Of a DNA stretch of 64,000 nucleotides, positions 36,607 through 44,862 are shown in pieces (position 1 is the stretch's first letter; every line of letters begins with the position of its first letter). The notes under the pieces were generated by a model. The model did no database searches. It had not been told where the DNA came from and saw nothing but the letters and a program-made list of their open reading frames with translations. Position numbers and translations under genes: made by a program. This stretch comes from Scandinavium ludwigii_A. GTDB taxonomy: Bacteria > Pseudomonadota > Gammaproteobacteria > Enterobacterales > Enterobacteriaceae. The stretch lies in the NCBI GenBank assembly GCA_050516505.1, contig CP191518.1, positions 3,348,001-3,412,000 on the forward strand. The letters run 5' to 3'.

Positions 36607-37902
36607 ATGAAGTACAGCACCACACTACCCGTAAAAGCATTACCGTCTGCGGAAAAATATGACGGCAAAGGTCCCGAGTACAAACGCCGTTTCCACGTGA
36701 TGGCCAAACCTTCCGGTTCCACCTGTAACCTCGATTGCACCTACTGTTTCTACCTGTCAAAAGAACAATTACTCCATCAGGACAGACACACCGGCATGAG
36801 CGATGAGGTGCTGGAAAACTTCATTCGTCAGTACATTGACGGGCAGGATGGCGACCAAGTGGTCTTCTCATGGCAGGGCGGCGAACCGACCCTGATGGGA
36901 CTCGAATTTTTCGAAAAAGTGGTCGCATTCCAGAAGCAGTACAAAAAACCGGGTCAGCAGATTGAAAACGATTTGCAGACCAACGGCGTACTGATCAATG
37001 ACAAATGGGCTGCGTTCCTCAAAGAACATAAATTTCTGGTGGGCATCTCCATTGATGGTCCACGAGAATTGCACGACCGCTATCGCGTCACGCGTAGCGG
37101 CAAGCCGACCTTCGATAAAGTGATGGAAGGCGTCGGCGCGCTCAAGCGCCACGGCGTACCGTTCAATGCGCTGGTGACCGTCAACCGCACCAACGCCCGC
37201 TTCCCGCTGGACGTGTATCGCTTCATGACCAAAGAATTGGGCGCGACTTACATCCAGTTCAACCCGTGCGTCGAACCCGTTGATTTCAAAAGTACCGCGC
37301 CGCAATTCTGGCAGGACGATTCCATTCCGATAACGGGCAGCCGTCGTGCCCGCCCGGGTGATTTAGATTCTATCGTCACCGATTGGTCCGTTGATCCCGA
37401 AGACTGGGGTACGTTCCTGATTGCCGTGTTTGAAGAGTGGGTCAACAACGATTTAGGCCGCGTACAGGTCAACCTGTTCGAAACCGCCGTCGCCCAGACC
37501 ATGGGGATGCCCGCGCAGATTTGCACGGCCTCCGAGTTCTGCGGCAAAGGGCTAGCTATCGAGAAAAATGGCGACATTTTCTCCTGCGACCACTACGTCT
37601 ACCCGGAATATCAGATAGGCAACATCGAGAACAGCAAACTGGCGCACCTCGCGTTCTCCGAACGCCAGCAGGCTTTTGGCATGGGCAAAAAAGATACCCT
37701 GCCGAAATACTGCAAAGCGTGTCCCTACCTCAAACTGTGCTGGGGCGAATGCCCGAAAAACCGTCTGGTGCGTACTCCCGACGGCGAACTGGGCCTGAAC
37801 TACCTTTGCCCGGGCATCAAGGCGTTCTTTAACTATGCTGAGCCGATTTTGGTTGGGATATCCACCCTACTGAAACGTGATTTTACAGGAGTGAAAAAAT
37901 GA
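36607..37902 (+). CDS. atsB: Anaerobic sulfatase-maturating radical SAM enzyme AtsB
   Basis: Oxidises the motif serine of AtsA to C-alpha-formylglycine in the cytoplasm before export. 431 residues. The radical-SAM cluster motif is C40-NLD-C44-TY-C47 (CxxxCxxC), followed by WQGGEPTLMG and SIDGPRELHDRYR. The C-terminal SPASM/twitch region has the expected cysteines: CTASEFCGKG, FSCDHYVYPEYQIGN, KYCKACPYLKLCWGECPKNR and LCPG, for two auxiliary [4Fe-4S] clusters. Ribosome site AGGGG lies six bases before the ATG. Its stop overlaps the start of the MoxR ATPase gene (ATGA), so maturase and MoxR module are translationally coupled. Somewhat longer than Klebsiella AtsB (about 395). Confidence 0.93.
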   Translation: MKYSTTLPVKALPSAEKYDGKGPEYKRRFHVMAKPSGSTCNLDCTYCFYLSKEQLLHQDRHTGMSDEVLENFIRQYIDGQDGDQVVFSWQGGEPTLMGLEFFEKVVAFQKQYKKPGQQIENDLQTNGVLINDKWAAFLKEHKFLVGISIDGPRELHDRYRVTRSGKPTFDKVMEGVGALKRHGVPFNALVTVNRTNARFPLDVYRFMTKELGATYIQFNPCVEPVDFKSTAPQFWQDDSIPITGSRRARPGDLDSIVTDWSVDPEDWGTFLIAVFEEWVNNDLGRVQVNLFETAVAQTMGMPAQICTASEFCGKGLAIEKNGDIFSCDHYVYPEYQIGNIENSKLAHLAFSERQQAFGMGKKDTLPKYCKACPYLKLCWGECPKNRLVRTPDGELGLNYLCPGIKAFFNYAEPILVGISTLLKRDFTGVKK

Positions 37903-38897
37903 ATAGCAGGGAAAAACTTCTGCAGTTAGAGCAACGCATGAACGCCCAAGTTTTGGGCCAGGAAGAACTGGTTCGAATGCTGATCATCGCCCTGCTCTGC
38001 GACGGGCATGTGTTGCTCGAAGGTCTGCCTGGCCTGGCAAAAACCCGCGCGGTACGCGAATTGGCGCGCCATGTTGAAGGCGAATTCCGTCGTATTCAGT
38101 TCACGCCAGACCTGTTGCCATCGGACATCACCGGTAGTGAAATTTATCAGCAGAATGCCACCCGCGAAGAGGACCAGTTCCGCTTCCGTCCAGGACCGGT
38201 ATTCGGCAACGTTATTCTCGCCGATGAAATCAACCGTGCGTCTGCCCGCGTGCAGTCTGCGCTGCTCGAAGCGATGGAAGAGCGCCACGTGACCGTCGCC
38301 GGTAAAACCTGGCCGCTGCCGGGCGTCTTCATGGTGCTTGCGACGCAAAACCCCGTGGATCAGGAAGGGACCTGGCCGCTGCCGGAAGCACAGCTCGACC
38401 GCTTCCTGATGAAAGTCCTCGTCGATTACCCGTCGAAAGAGAACGAGCAGAAAGTCATGCAGATGGTTCGCGCCGAACAGCAAGCCAAATATCAGGCTCT
38501 GACGAAAAGCGAAACCGCGCAGCAGGAAGAGACGTTGACCCTTTCACAGCAGGAAATTGCCGCCAGCTGGCAGGAGATTTCCGCCGTGTACGTCGCGCCT
38601 GCGATTGAGGAATACATCGTCAATCTGATTGAAGCGACCCGTTATCCGCAAAACGTCAGCGACACGCTGGCAAGTTACATCCACATCGGCGTCAGTCCGC
38701 GTGGTTCACTGGCACTGGATCGTTGTGCCCGGGCGCAGGCGTGGCTCGAAGGCCGTGACGCAGTGCTGCCGGAAGACGTGCGCCTTATCGCGCCGTCGGT
38801 GATTCGTCATCGTCTGATGCTGAGCTACCAGGCCAACGCCGATAACTGCACCGCCGATGACGTGGTGAAAATGCTGCTCGACGCCGTGGTGGCGTAA
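37899..38897 (+). CDS. MoxR-family AAA+ ATPase
   Basis: Cytoplasmic chaperone-like ATPase, 332 residues. Walker A GLPGLAKT (about 45-52), Walker B VILADEINRA, sensor 1 ATQNPVDQEGTWPLPEAQLDRF, and the C-terminal lid with SPRGSLALDRCARAQA. MoxR proteins act with VWA-domain partners in assembly or metallation of specific enzymes, for example MxaR with methanol dehydrogenase and RavA with ViaA. Here it is the first of six module genes directly after the sulfatase maturase, starting inside atsB's stop codon (ATGA). Its own stop overlaps the DUF58 start (TAATG). No regulator gene is present in the module. Confidence 0.9.
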   Translation: MNSREKLLQLEQRMNAQVLGQEELVRMLIIALLCDGHVLLEGLPGLAKTRAVRELARHVEGEFRRIQFTPDLLPSDITGSEIYQQNATREEDQFRFRPGPVFGNVILADEINRASARVQSALLEAMEERHVTVAGKTWPLPGVFMVLATQNPVDQEGTWPLPEAQLDRFLMKVLVDYPSKENEQKVMQMVRAEQQAKYQALTKSETAQQEETLTLSQQEIAASWQEISAVYVAPAIEEYIVNLIEATRYPQNVSDTLASYIHIGVSPRGSLALDRCARAQAWLEGRDAVLPEDVRLIAPSVIRHRLMLSYQANADNCTADDVVKMLLDAVVA

Positions 38898-39802
38898 TGG
38901 ACAGCCGTCTCAGTGTTAACCGTGAGACGCTGCTTGCGCTGGTCAATGACGCGCGTCTGATCGCCAACCCGCCGGGGCAAATTCCACCCGGCGCACTGGC
39001 GGGCGAACGCACGTCTAAACAGCAGGGTCGCGGGCTGAATTTTGACAGCCTGCGCCGCTACCAGCCGGGCGACGATGTGCGTCTGATCGACTGGCAAGCC
39101 ACCGCCCGACTGCGTCAGCCGTGGATCCGCATGTATAACGAAGAGCGCGAACGCCCCGTCTTTTTGCTGGTCGATCAGCGCCTCGATATGTTCTTCGCTA
39201 CCCGCGGACAGACCAAATCCGTCGTGGCGGCGAAAACAGCGGCACTGCTCGCCTGGCGTAGCTGGCACGACGGCGACCGGGTCGGCAGCCTGGTGTTTAA
39301 CGACACCGACATGGCTTTGCAGAAATGCCGCCCCCCGCGCACCAGTCTGAACACGATCCTCGACACGTTAGAGCACTACAACCAGTTGCTGCCGGAACAA
39401 TATCCGAATGAACCGACCGCCACCGTAACGCTGGCGGATGCGCTACTGCGCGCCAGCAGTGCTATCCCCAACGGCGCGTGGGTGGCTGTGCTCAGCGATT
39501 TTCACGATCTGGACCACAACTGCGACGCCCTGCTCGCCGGGCTGCGCCGTCGCTGTGAAGTCAGCGCCTTTGTGGTACTGGATGATTTGCACAAGCGTCT
39601 GCCCGCATCGGGTGCACTGGCCGCGACCTGGCAAGGGCACGAAGCGGCGTTTACGCTCACTTCCGGATTAAAGGCAGACATCGAGCAAAGCACAACCGCT
39701 CGTCTTGCCCGCCAGCAAAGCCGCATGACGCGGCTCGGCGTTCGTGTGAATCATCTGGTGGTCACTCAGGATCTGATTAAGCAGTTACAAAAAGGTATCT
39801 GA
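38897..39802 (+). CDS. DUF58-family protein (MxaS-like)
   Basis: A 301-residue soluble protein with the DUF58 core signature near residue 50-75 (RRYQPGDDVRLIDWQATAR) and a VWA-like second half: FLLVDQRLDMFF, then WVAVLSDFHDLDHNCDALL. The MIDAS-like first strand reads DQRLDM rather than DxSxS, as in many DUF58 proteins. DUF58 genes almost always sit beside MoxR ATPases, as MxaS does next to MxaR. Starts within the MoxR stop and ends one base before the next ATG (TGA ATG). No membrane helix or signal peptide. It presumably bridges the ATPase and the membrane VWA proteins. Confidence 0.85.
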   Translation: MDSRLSVNRETLLALVNDARLIANPPGQIPPGALAGERTSKQQGRGLNFDSLRRYQPGDDVRLIDWQATARLRQPWIRMYNEERERPVFLLVDQRLDMFFATRGQTKSVVAAKTAALLAWRSWHDGDRVGSLVFNDTDMALQKCRPPRTSLNTILDTLEHYNQLLPEQYPNEPTATVTLADALLRASSAIPNGAWVAVLSDFHDLDHNCDALLAGLRRRCEVSAFVVLDDLHKRLPASGALAATWQGHEAAFTLTSGLKADIEQSTTARLARQQSRMTRLGVRVNHLVVTQDLIKQLQKGI

Positions 39803-40243
39803 ATGCTCGAGAAAGGATTTACCGTGCCCGCGCTCTCACAGCCGGCGCTACCTCCCTCTCCCTCCTGGTTTCCCCTGCCACCGGGTTGGCTGGTACTGGG
39901 CGCCCTGCTGCTCGCGGTTCTCATCGTTTATCTGTTTTTTTACTGTGCTCGCTACCGCCGCAATCGCTGGCGTCGCGAAGCGCTGTCAGTGTTGCCTGCG
40001 TCACAGAGTGTCGACAACTGGCTGATTCTGATTAAACAGGTGCTGCTGGTTCACCAGCCGCGCGCGACCGTCAGCAACTGGTTGACCGCAGAAGCGTTGT
40101 TACAGCAGGTTCCCCTTGAAAACGGACTGCGCCAGCAAATGTGCGCCAAATATTGCCAAAGAGATAACCGGCTTGCGGACGATGATGAATCTCGTCTGCG
40201 CCATCAATTGGCACAATGGCTGAAGGAGCTGCCCGATGTCTGA
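39803..40243 (+). CDS. Small membrane-anchored DUF4381-type protein
   Basis: A 146-residue protein with a Pro/Trp-rich lead (PPSPSWFPLPPGW), one transmembrane helix (about 28-50: WLVLGALLLAVLIVYLFFYCA), a basic stop-transfer segment (RYRRNRWRR) and a cytoplasmic helical domain with two Cys (MCAKYC). The SW-x-P-x-x-PGW opening is typical of DUF4381 proteins found in MoxR/VWA operons. Its ATG directly follows the preceding stop, and it overlaps the first VWA gene by 8 bp. Function unknown; probably a scaffold in the membrane complex. Confidence 0.75.
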   Translation: MLEKGFTVPALSQPALPPSPSWFPLPPGWLVLGALLLAVLIVYLFFYCARYRRNRWRREALSVLPASQSVDNWLILIKQVLLVHQPRATVSNWLTAEALLQQVPLENGLRQQMCAKYCQRDNRLADDDESRLRHQLAQWLKELPDV

Positions 40244-41213
40244 GCTATTTTCACGGATTGATTTTGCCTGGCCGTGGGCATGGCTATTACTGCTGTTACC
40301 GTTGCTGGGACGCTATCTGTTGCCGCAGGACAAACAGCAGAAAGAGCACGTTCGCGTGCCGTTCTTACCCCATCTTATCGATGAACTGAAACTCGACAGC
40401 CAGCCGGTACGTGACGGCTGGCTGCGCGGGGCGATGTTCTGGCTGGTGTGGGGGCTGTTGGTCTGCGCGTTAACCCGCCCGGAATACCTCACCCCGCCAC
40501 AGCACATTCAGAAACCGATGCGCGACATGGTGCTTATTCTCGACGTGTCCGGTTCGATGCAAAAGAATGACGTCGAAGGCGGTATTACGCGTTTGCAGGC
40601 AGTTCAGGCATCGGTGCGTAAATTCGTGGCGGCGCGAAAATCTGACCGCATCGGGATGGTTATTTTTGCCAGCAGTGCCTGGCCGTTCGCCCCGGTAAGT
40701 GAAGATAAGCAGGCGTTGAATATGCGTATTAATCAGCTCGCCCCGGGAATGATCGGCCAGCAGACGGCGATCGGTGATGCCCTCGGCGTGGCGGTGAAAG
40801 TACTCGATTCCGGTACCGATAAAGCGGCCAGCAAACTCGCGATTCTGCTGACCGACGGCAACGATACGGCTTCGCAGCTTTCGCCGGACCTCGCCGCACA
40901 ACTGGCCGCCTCGCACCACGTTCAGGTACACACCATCGCCTTTGGTGACACGCACAGCGTGGGGGAAGATAAAGTCGACCTGCCGCTGCTGCAAAATATT
41001 GCCCGCACGACCGGCGGAAAATCGTGGACCGCCGCCAACTCCGGCACAGCGCTCGACAGCGTCTGGAAAGAGATTGACGCCATCACGCCGGTACAGGTGA
41101 AAAGTATCGGCTGGTCGTGGCATCTGCCGCTGTTTGCCTGGCCGCTCGGGGCCGCCATGCTGGTGTTGTTCCTGTTGGCACTGGCGCGGTTTATCAGGGA
41201 GAAACGGTCATGA
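40236..41213 (+). CDS. VWA-domain membrane protein with intact MIDAS (BatA/MxaC-like)
   Basis: A 325-residue inner-membrane protein. Two N-terminal helices (PWAWLLLLLPLLGRYLL and AMFWLVWGLLVCAL), then a von Willebrand A domain (about 85-290) with an intact metal-ion-dependent adhesion site: DVSGS (LILDVSGSMQ), the conserved Thr in GQQTAIGDALG, and LLTDGNDTAS. A C-terminal helix (LFAWPLGAAMLVLFLLALARF) closes it. This is the BatA / MxaC layout: the VWA domain between membrane anchors. MIDAS ligands bind Mg or Ca. It overlaps DUF4381 by 8 bp and the next gene by 4 bp (ATGA). Confidence 0.88.
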   Translation: MSELFSRIDFAWPWAWLLLLLPLLGRYLLPQDKQQKEHVRVPFLPHLIDELKLDSQPVRDGWLRGAMFWLVWGLLVCALTRPEYLTPPQHIQKPMRDMVLILDVSGSMQKNDVEGGITRLQAVQASVRKFVAARKSDRIGMVIFASSAWPFAPVSEDKQALNMRINQLAPGMIGQQTAIGDALGVAVKVLDSGTDKAASKLAILLTDGNDTASQLSPDLAAQLAASHHVQVHTIAFGDTHSVGEDKVDLPLLQNIARTTGGKSWTAANSGTALDSVWKEIDAITPVQVKSIGWSWHLPLFAWPLGAAMLVLFLLALARFIREKRS

Positions 41214-42730
41214 GTGACTTCCACTTTATTTACCCTTGGCGATTGCTGGGGCTGATTATTGCCGCCCTGCTGGCATTTTTGCCCTTCGCCGAGGCCAGCG
41301 CCTGGCAGCGCATCATGGACAAACCGTTTGCGAACGCGCTGATTATCGGGCGTTCAAAACGTTTAACCCAGGTGCTGCCATGGCTGTTCGCACTGGGGGT
41401 CATTGCCCTCGCCGGGCCAACCTGGCAGCGTGAACTTCCCGCGGCCCTGACCCCGGAAAGTAACGTGATGGTGGTTATGCAGCAGGACCTGGCGATGTAC
41501 GCTCAGGACCTGGCGCCGAGCCGTAATGAGCGCATGCAAAGCAAAATCAGCAGTCTGATGGATAACACCGTTGGCGCACGTTACGGCCTGGTGGTGTACA
41601 GCAATCAGGCGTTTGTCACCACGCCGCTAACCCAGGATCCGCAGTTCTTCTCGCTGTTCCTGCACGCACAAAACCCGTCATTGATGCCGGAAGGCTCCGG
41701 TTCTGGCCTGAAGGCCGCCATTGAACTGGCCATCAAAAACAGCCCGGCCTCGCCGCGCAGCTTAATTCTGGTGGCGGATACGTTGACGGATGCCGATGTG
41801 GCTTACCTCGAAAAACTCAACGCCCCCCTCCAGATTTGGGTGCCGGGTACCGCCGCGGGTGGCAGCCTGCCGGAAAAATACGCCAGCCGCGGGATCGATA
41901 CCCGACTCAACGTTGAGCGTTTCAGTACCGTGCGCGAGGCCGGTATTCCGGTCACGCTGGTCACCAGTGATGACAGCGATTTGCAGGTCGTGCAGAGCCA
42001 CATTCAGCAATCGATCACTCAGCAAAACAACGCCCGCAGTGATTTGCACTGGAAAAACAGCGGTTGGCTGCTGGCGATCCCAATGATGGTGCTCCTGTTC
42101 TTCTGGCGTCGTCAGCTTATCTGCGTGGCGCTTGTGATGCCGATGATGTTCTGGTCTTCGCACAGCGAAGCTGCCTGGCTTGATGCGTGGGTCAGCCCGG
42201 ACGTTCAGGGCCAGCACGCGTTTGAGAAAGGCGACTATCAAAAAGCCGCCGAACACTTCCGCGACCCGTTGTGGCAAGGCATCGCCTGGTACAACGCCGG
42301 AAACTTCACCGCCGCAGTGGGCGCATTCCACCGCGCGCCGCAAACGCCGGAAACATTGTTGTGGACAGGCAACAGCCTTGCGCAGCAAAAGCAGTGGCAG
42401 CAGGCGTTGGACACCTATGATCAGGCATTAAGCCTGCGTCCGGACTGGAAAATGGCGCTGGAAAACCGCGAGAAAGTGTCGCACATCGTCATGCAATTGC
42501 GTCTGAAACAGCGTGAGGCTGAGCAGGAGCAAGGCACCAACCAGGATGATGAAGGACCAGACAAAGTGCTGAAAGATTTGAAAAAAGGCCAGGGCGTGAA
42601 TCAAAAAGACATTGGTGCGATCAATGGCACCTCGCCGCAGCTGAATCAGTGGTTTGAGAATTTACAGGTGTCGCCATCCGGCCTGCTGGAGAGTCTGTAC
42701 CGCAACGGAGCCCAGGAGACGACGCCATGA
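41210..42730 (+). CDS. VWA/TPR membrane protein with degenerate MIDAS (BatB/BatC-like)
   Basis: The start at 41210 (ATGAGTGAC, overlapping the previous stop) is preferred over frames opening earlier inside the VWA gene. It gives 506 residues. Layout: two N-terminal helices (LLGLIIAALLAFLPF; VLPWLFALGVIALAG), a VWA-like domain whose first motif reads QQDLAMYAQDL, so the DxSxS ligands are lost. Then a helix (LLAIPMMVLLFFW) and a second one after it, then a C-terminal part with TPR-like helices (about 345-430: QGIAWYNAGNFTAAVGAFHRAP, WTGNSLAQQKQWQQALDTYDQA) and a charged tail. The combination of BatB-like VWA and BatC-like TPR in one chain fits aerotolerance/MoxR operons. It may be a structural partner of the intact VWA protein. 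Confidence 0.82.
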   Translation: MSDFHFIYPWRLLGLIIAALLAFLPFAEASAWQRIMDKPFANALIIGRSKRLTQVLPWLFALGVIALAGPTWQRELPAALTPESNVMVVMQQDLAMYAQDLAPSRNERMQSKISSLMDNTVGARYGLVVYSNQAFVTTPLTQDPQFFSLFLHAQNPSLMPEGSGSGLKAAIELAIKNSPASPRSLILVADTLTDADVAYLEKLNAPLQIWVPGTAAGGSLPEKYASRGIDTRLNVERFSTVREAGIPVTLVTSDDSDLQVVQSHIQQSITQQNNARSDLHWKNSGWLLAIPMMVLLFFWRRQLICVALVMPMMFWSSHSEAAWLDAWVSPDVQGQHAFEKGDYQKAAEHFRDPLWQGIAWYNAGNFTAAVGAFHRAPQTPETLLWTGNSLAQQKQWQQALDTYDQALSLRPDWKMALENREKVSHIVMQLRLKQREAEQEQGTNQDDEGPDKVLKDLKKGQGVNQKDIGAINGTSPQLNQWFENLQVSPSGLLESLYRNGAQETTP

Positions 42731-43743
42731 AACGCCTGTTAGCGCTGCTGATGGTGGCGATGCTCCCGGCCCATGCGGCAATGGACATCACCCGCGAAAT
42801 CGTGGCCCCGAAAAGTATCGTGCCGGGTCAGCCGGTGACCGTGGCGGTCACGTACTGGACTGACAGCTGGTTTAACCCGGCGCCGACGTGGCCGGACTTT
42901 CCGGTTCAGTACGGCGTGTTGCTCAACACACCGCTGCCGAACCAGCTCCTGAGCCGACAAAAAAACGGCATCACCTGGAGCGGCATTCGTCTGGAGCGCC
43001 AGCTAATGGCATGGGATCAGAGCACGCTGCGTCTGCCCGCCATCGATTTGACCTCCACGTCTGCCGGTCAGCCGCCTACGACGGTGCATCTGGATGCCAT
43101 CGAACTGCCGGTCGTCTGGCCAAAAGGCGTCGAGCAGCCGGACCGCTTTTTACCTGCACGCGGTCTGACGCTCACGCAGACCATCACCCAGTATCATGCC
43201 GGGAAAGATAAAACCCTGCGCGCGGGAGATGCCGTCGAGCGCGTGGTGACGGTCAAAGCGCAGAACATCTTACCCGCGCAGATCCCGCAAATTCTGTACG
43301 CCATCCCCGGCGATGAGAGCCAGCGCCTGACGCCGCTGAACACCTTTATCAAAGGTGGGCGCGACGAGATAGTCGGCGCGATGCGCGTGGAAAAACTGCG
43401 CTACATGCCAACCGATTCTGGCACCCTGACGCTGCCGCCGATCAAACTGCGCTGGTGGGATACCGAGCACCAGCAGTGGCAACTGGCGGAGCTGAAAGGC
43501 GAAACGCTGAAGGTCGAAAGCGCCCGTGCCGCAGGAAAAGAATCTGCCCTTCGAGGTAGCACTGGCAATACCCCGTGGAATTTCGCCATCGGCCTGCTGG
43601 TACTGCTGATCATCGGTGCGCTCGGCTGGTTTGCTCGTCGCCCGTTACGCCAAAGTGCGCACTGGCTACATCACCGCTGGCAACGCTTCTGGCAGCCGGT
43701 ACTCCTACCTGAACTCGCCCCCGTTGAAAGGAAAAAACGATGA
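42727..43743 (+). CDS. BatD-like exported protein with C-terminal membrane anchor
   Basis: A 338-residue protein: signal peptide MKRLLALLMVAMLPAHA-AM, periplasmic beta-rich domain(s) resembling BatD/oxygen-tolerance proteins (VPGQPVTVAVTYWTDSWFNPAPTWPDFPV; DAVERVVTVKAQNILPAQIPQILYA), one C-terminal helix (PWNFAIGLLVLLIIGALGWFA) and a basic cytoplasmic tail. BatD family members accompany BatA/BatB in MoxR operons. Start and stop overlap both neighbours by 4 bp (ATGA). It probably acts at the periplasmic face, where the sulfatase and the phosphatase end up. Confidence 0.75.
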   Translation: MKRLLALLMVAMLPAHAAMDITREIVAPKSIVPGQPVTVAVTYWTDSWFNPAPTWPDFPVQYGVLLNTPLPNQLLSRQKNGITWSGIRLERQLMAWDQSTLRLPAIDLTSTSAGQPPTTVHLDAIELPVVWPKGVEQPDRFLPARGLTLTQTITQYHAGKDKTLRAGDAVERVVTVKAQNILPAQIPQILYAIPGDESQRLTPLNTFIKGGRDEIVGAMRVEKLRYMPTDSGTLTLPPIKLRWWDTEHQQWQLAELKGETLKVESARAAGKESALRGSTGNTPWNFAIGLLVLLIIGALGWFARRPLRQSAHWLHHRWQRFWQPVLLPELAPVERKKR

Positions 43744-44735
43744 AAAAAACACTTCTGGCCTGCACGCTGATGCTGGGTTGCAGCACGTTGGCACACGCCG
43801 ACCCGCTTTCCGCCTGGAACGATACGGCTGCAAAGCAGTCGATTGAGCAGTGGGTTCAAAACTCGACTAAGCAAGGCAGTGATACATTTATTCCTGAAGA
43901 CCAACGCTACGTGGTGTTCGATAACGACGGCACTCTGTGGCCGGAAGCGCCGCTGACATTTCAGATCCAGTTCATTCTTGACGAAGTTAAGCGTCAGGCT
44001 CCAGAACATCCAGAATGGAAGAAAGATCCGCTGGTTAATGCGGTGCTGAATAACGACCTGAAAACGGTGGTGAAAGCGGGCCAGAAAGGGCTGCTTAAAC
44101 TGCTGGCAATGACGCACAGCGGTATGACCACTGACGACTTCGATAAACGTGTTGCTGACTGGCTTGAGACACATAAAGACGCGCGCACCGGCTGTCGCTA
44201 TGACCAGTTGGCCTACCAGCCGATGCGTCAGCTGCTGGATTACCTGCGAGAAAACGGTTTCAAAACGTGGATTGTTTCCGGCGGCGGGATCGACTTCATG
44301 CGCGTGATGTCGCAGAAAATGTATGGCATCCCTCCGGAGCAGGTTATTGGTTCGTTTGCGCTGGGTGAGTTCTCACTTACCGATAACGGCACACAAATCC
44401 GCAAAACCATGACCGGGGCATTTAACGACGATGCGGCCAACAAGCCAGTGTCTATCCACCTGTTTATGGGCCATCGCCCGGTAGGCGCATTTGGTAACAG
44501 CGACGGTGATTTGCAAATGCTGCAATACACCGCCGCTAACCCAAATGCGAAGACGTTTGGCCTGTTGGTGCATCACACTGATGCTGCGCGGGAATATGCC
44601 TACGACAGCCACCCACCCGCCAGCGGCAAACTGGAAGCCGCACTGCCGATCGCCAAAGCCAAAGGCTGGACGGTCGTGGATATGAAGCAGGACTGGAAAA
44701 CGGTGTTTGATCCGGCGGTTTGCCCGGCGAAGTGA
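43740..44735 (+). CDS. Exported HAD-superfamily phosphatase
   Basis: A 331-residue protein exported to the periplasm (signal peptide MKKTLLACTLMLGCSTLAHA; the LGC is a poor lipobox, so cleavage after AHA is favoured). HAD motifs: I VVFDNDGTLW (nucleophile Asp of DxDGT), II TWIVSGGG, III Lys in the KPVSIH region, IV FGNSDGD. This marks it as a phosphomonoesterase with a helical cap between motifs I and II. It is the last gene of the atsB-moxR run, overlapping the BatD-like gene by 4 bp (ATGA). A phosphatase and a sulfatase, both periplasmic and both metal-dependent, therefore share one MoxR/VWA module. Substrate unknown. Confidence 0.82.
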   Translation: MKKTLLACTLMLGCSTLAHADPLSAWNDTAAKQSIEQWVQNSTKQGSDTFIPEDQRYVVFDNDGTLWPEAPLTFQIQFILDEVKRQAPEHPEWKKDPLVNAVLNNDLKTVVKAGQKGLLKLLAMTHSGMTTDDFDKRVADWLETHKDARTGCRYDQLAYQPMRQLLDYLRENGFKTWIVSGGGIDFMRVMSQKMYGIPPEQVIGSFALGEFSLTDNGTQIRKTMTGAFNDDAANKPVSIHLFMGHRPVGAFGNSDGDLQMLQYTAANPNAKTFGLLVHHTDAAREYAYDSHPPASGKLEAALPIAKAKGWTVVDMKQDWKTVFDPAVCPAK

Positions 44736-44751
44736 ATCTCTGCGCGCTGAT

Positions 44752-44843
44752 GCCCTCTCCCCGACCCTCTCCCACAGGGAGAGGGAGTAAAAATCGGCTT
44801 CGATAGGTTCCCTCTCCCTGAGGGAGAGGGTTAGGGAGAGGGG
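44752..44843. repeat. Second inverted pair of CCCTCTCCC-type palindromic repeats
   Basis: Units at 44752-44786 and 44808-44843 face each other in the same arrangement as at 27992-28071, and with nearly the same sequence. They lie between the convergent ends of the HAD phosphatase and emrB-like genes, and probably serve as the 3' boundary for both transcripts. Confidence 0.75.
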
Positions 44844-44862
44844 AAACTCGTGATCGTTGATA

